Part shown: piece by piece, positions 39,660-40,940 of the stretch
Numbering within the stretch: position 1 is the stretch's first letter
How the letters are laid out: each line of letters opens with the position of its first letter
DNA from: Gemmatimonadota bacterium
GTDB lineage: Bacteria > Latescibacterota > UBA2968 > UBA8231
Direction: 5' to 3'
DNA: 40,940 nt
Assembly: GCA_018673255.1 (NCBI GenBank)
Contig: JABHDC010000160.1
Coordinates: 1-40,940 of the forward strand
The notes under the pieces: generated by a model
Told to the model about the DNA's origin: nothing
The model's input: only the letters and a program-made list of their open reading frames with translations
Databases searched by the model: none
Position numbers and translations under genes: made by a program

Positions 39660-40940
39660 TCAGTAGAACAGCTCGGGTGGTTTCCCCGTATTCACATCCA
39701 GCGTCGGTCCATCCGGTTCGACACCGTCCTCGATGAGCACATCCCAATACGGATCGCGCGTCTCGCGCAACATCTCCACCAGTCGCTGCCGCATGGCCGT
39801 GCACTGATCCGGCTGGCTCTGGGCAACATTCCTCTGCTCGAAGGGATCGGCCTCCAGATCGTAAAGCTTCTCACTGCGATCCTCGAGGAAGGCATACTTC
39901 CATCGTGCATTCACCAGCCCACGCCAGTCCGGCATGGTCTGCCGCCAGCGGGGTGAGCCCTGCATCTCCAACAGGATGTCGTCCGGCGCCTGGAAATCCT
40001 GCCCCATGATCGCTGGTGTGAAATCCTGCCCCTGACTCCAGCGCGGCATCTCTTCTCCCACGAGCCCAAGTGTCGTGCTCAGCAGGTCGACGAGACTGAA
40101 CATGCCATCATCGATCAGCCCCCGCGCCGGAATGTGTCCCGGTCGATGGAAGATCGCCGGAATGCGCACGGACTCTTCGTGGCAGTGTTCCTTGGTGTTG
40201 TACATACCGTGACTGCCCATGTAGTCTCCATGATCGGAGAAATAGACGGTCAACGTGTCGTCGAATCCCTCCGTCGACTGCACCGTTTCCATCAGCCGGC
40301 CGATATTCCAGTCGAGATTCTCGATCATCGCGTAGTAAGTAGCGAGGTGTTTCCGCATCTCGTCCCCACCACTGAAATTCTCCCGCAACTGCAGCGCGCC
40401 CAGGTCGAATCGGTCCCACTCATCTGGCACGATCAGCGGAAAATGAGGCGGCGTCACCGACAGAACCAGAAACAACGGCTCGTCGCCGTCGTAATTCTGC
40501 AGGTACTCGATCGCCATGTCGGTCAGCGCGTCGGTCTCGTATCCCTCCAGGGGCGTCGGGTCAATATCATCGCCCGCATAGATCGAGCTGTTGAAGTGCT
40601 GGTTCAGATTCTCAAACCCGTACCAATCCTGAAATCCGGCCCGATGACATTCCGGCGTGCGATTGCGTGAACCGCCATCGAAGCGCCCCGTCGTGTCCTC
40701 ACGCACCGACTTCGGCACCTGATTCTTGACGATCCCACAATGCCATTTGCCGAAGTAGGCCGTGCGGTAACCGGATGTTCGCAGCTGGGTGGCGATACTC
40801 GGCGACGTGGGTTTGTACACATCAAAGAAGCCCTGCACCGCGCCGGCGTGCGCATGCCGGCCACTAAAAATCGTCCCGCGCGAGGGTGTGCAGATCGGGC
40901 AATTCGCGTAGGCCCGGTCGAAACTCACCCCTTCGCCAGC
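39660..40940 (-). CDS. Formylglycine-type sulfatase (5' end cut by window)
   Basis: The frame is open to the right edge (AGEGVSFDRAYANCP at the truncated start), so the true N-terminus with the first metal-binding Asp is outside; about 425 residues are visible. The modified Cys is in ICTPSR, the canonical CxPSR, followed by GTIFSGRHAH. Catalytic and metal residues: GKWHCG, YFSDHGDYMGSHG with DHG, and NTKEHCHEESVRIP. The rest matches large arylsulfatase/iduronate-sulfatase-like enzymes. Whether it has a signal peptide cannot be seen. It is cotranscribed or at least co-directional with the beta-lactamase-like gene. Confidence 0.94.
   Translation of the reverse strand, partial: AGEGVSFDRAYANCPICTPSRGTIFSGRHAHAGAVQGFFDVYKPTSPSIATQLRTSGYRTAYFGKWHCGIVKNQVPKSVREDTTGRFDGGSRNRTPECHRAGFQDWYGFENLNQHFNSSIYAGDDIDPTPLEGYETDALTDMAIEYLQNYDGDEPLFLVLSVTPPHFPLIVPDEWDRFDLGALQLRENFSGGDEMRKHLATYYAMIENLDWNIGRLMETVQSTEGFDDTLTVYFSDHGDYMGSHGMYNTKEHCHEESVRIPAIFHRPGHIPARGLIDDGMFSLVDLLSTTLGLVGEEMPRWSQGQDFTPAIMGQDFQAPDDILLEMQGSPRWRQTMPDWRGLVNARWKYAFLEDRSEKLYDLEADPFEQRNVAQSQPDQCTAMRQRLVEMLRETRDPYWDVLIEDGVEPDGPTLDVNTGKPPELFY

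Noticed and set aside
1..40940. Mobile elements, tRNA genes or rRNA
   Set aside because: No transposase, integrase, terminal repeats, tRNA cloverleaf or rRNA signature was seen on either strand by inspection.

Overview
This is a GC-rich stretch (roughly 60% by eye) of a Gram-negative-type bacterial chromosome. No rRNA, tRNA, CRISPR array, insertion sequence or phage gene was seen. The gene content (three formylglycine-type sulfatases, heparinase II/III lyase, phytanoyl-CoA-dioxygenase-like oxygenase, enolase-superfamily enzyme, URO-D-like protein, several TIM-barrel sugar isomerases, many secreted beta-barrel or PD40 proteins) resembles uncultured marine or host-associated lineages such as Latescibacterota or Poribacteria. 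That placement is inference from content; no marker gene confirms it.

Layout. Positions 1-11855 form one tightly packed minus-strand block: L-threonine-aldolase-like enzyme, secreted barrel protein, sulfatase, cupin, D-threonine-aldolase-like enzyme, methyltransferase, O-antigen-ligase-like protein, AnmK, amidohydrolase and a PreP-type M16 protease cut by the left edge. Gaps are mostly under 100 bp (about 155 bp before the D-threonine-aldolase-like gene if its internal start is used) and ATGA overlaps recur. 12010-13747 holds a second secreted pair (barrel protein and metallo-beta-lactamase-fold protein). 13922-15382 holds a sugar isomerase and a GNAT enzyme on the plus strand. 15434-16407 is a PadR/DUF2812 pair with an unusually clear promoter and operator. 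16782-21502 contains a PhyH oxygenase, a 69-residue membrane protein, a DUF4886 protein, an enolase-superfamily protein and a sugar isomerase. 31427-40940 holds a small membrane protein, heparinase II/III lyase, aldo/keto reductase, a deacetylase-like protein, a URO-D-like protein, a serine beta-lactamase-like hydrolase and a third sulfatase cut by the right edge.

The most notable part is 21787-28196. A histidine kinase with a large periplasmic Reg_prop propeller and Y_Y_Y domain is translationally coupled to an NtrC-family sigma-54 activator. A textbook sigma-54 promoter lies directly before the kinase and a second lies before a PD40 lipoprotein gene next to the operon. About 105-175 bp upstream of each predicted start site are copies of the same palindrome, TGTGCG-N4-CGCACA (two copies, and three copies). 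I read this as a self-contained autoregulated circuit: propeller sensor, sigma-54 activator and a surface lipoprotein output, with a defined operator. Predicted geometry also makes the kinase mRNA almost leaderless. Similar propeller/Y_Y_Y sensors in Bacteroidetes sense polysaccharide breakdown products, so control of the flanking sulfatase, lyase and sugar genes is plausible. I saw the operator only upstream of the kinase and the lipoprotein.
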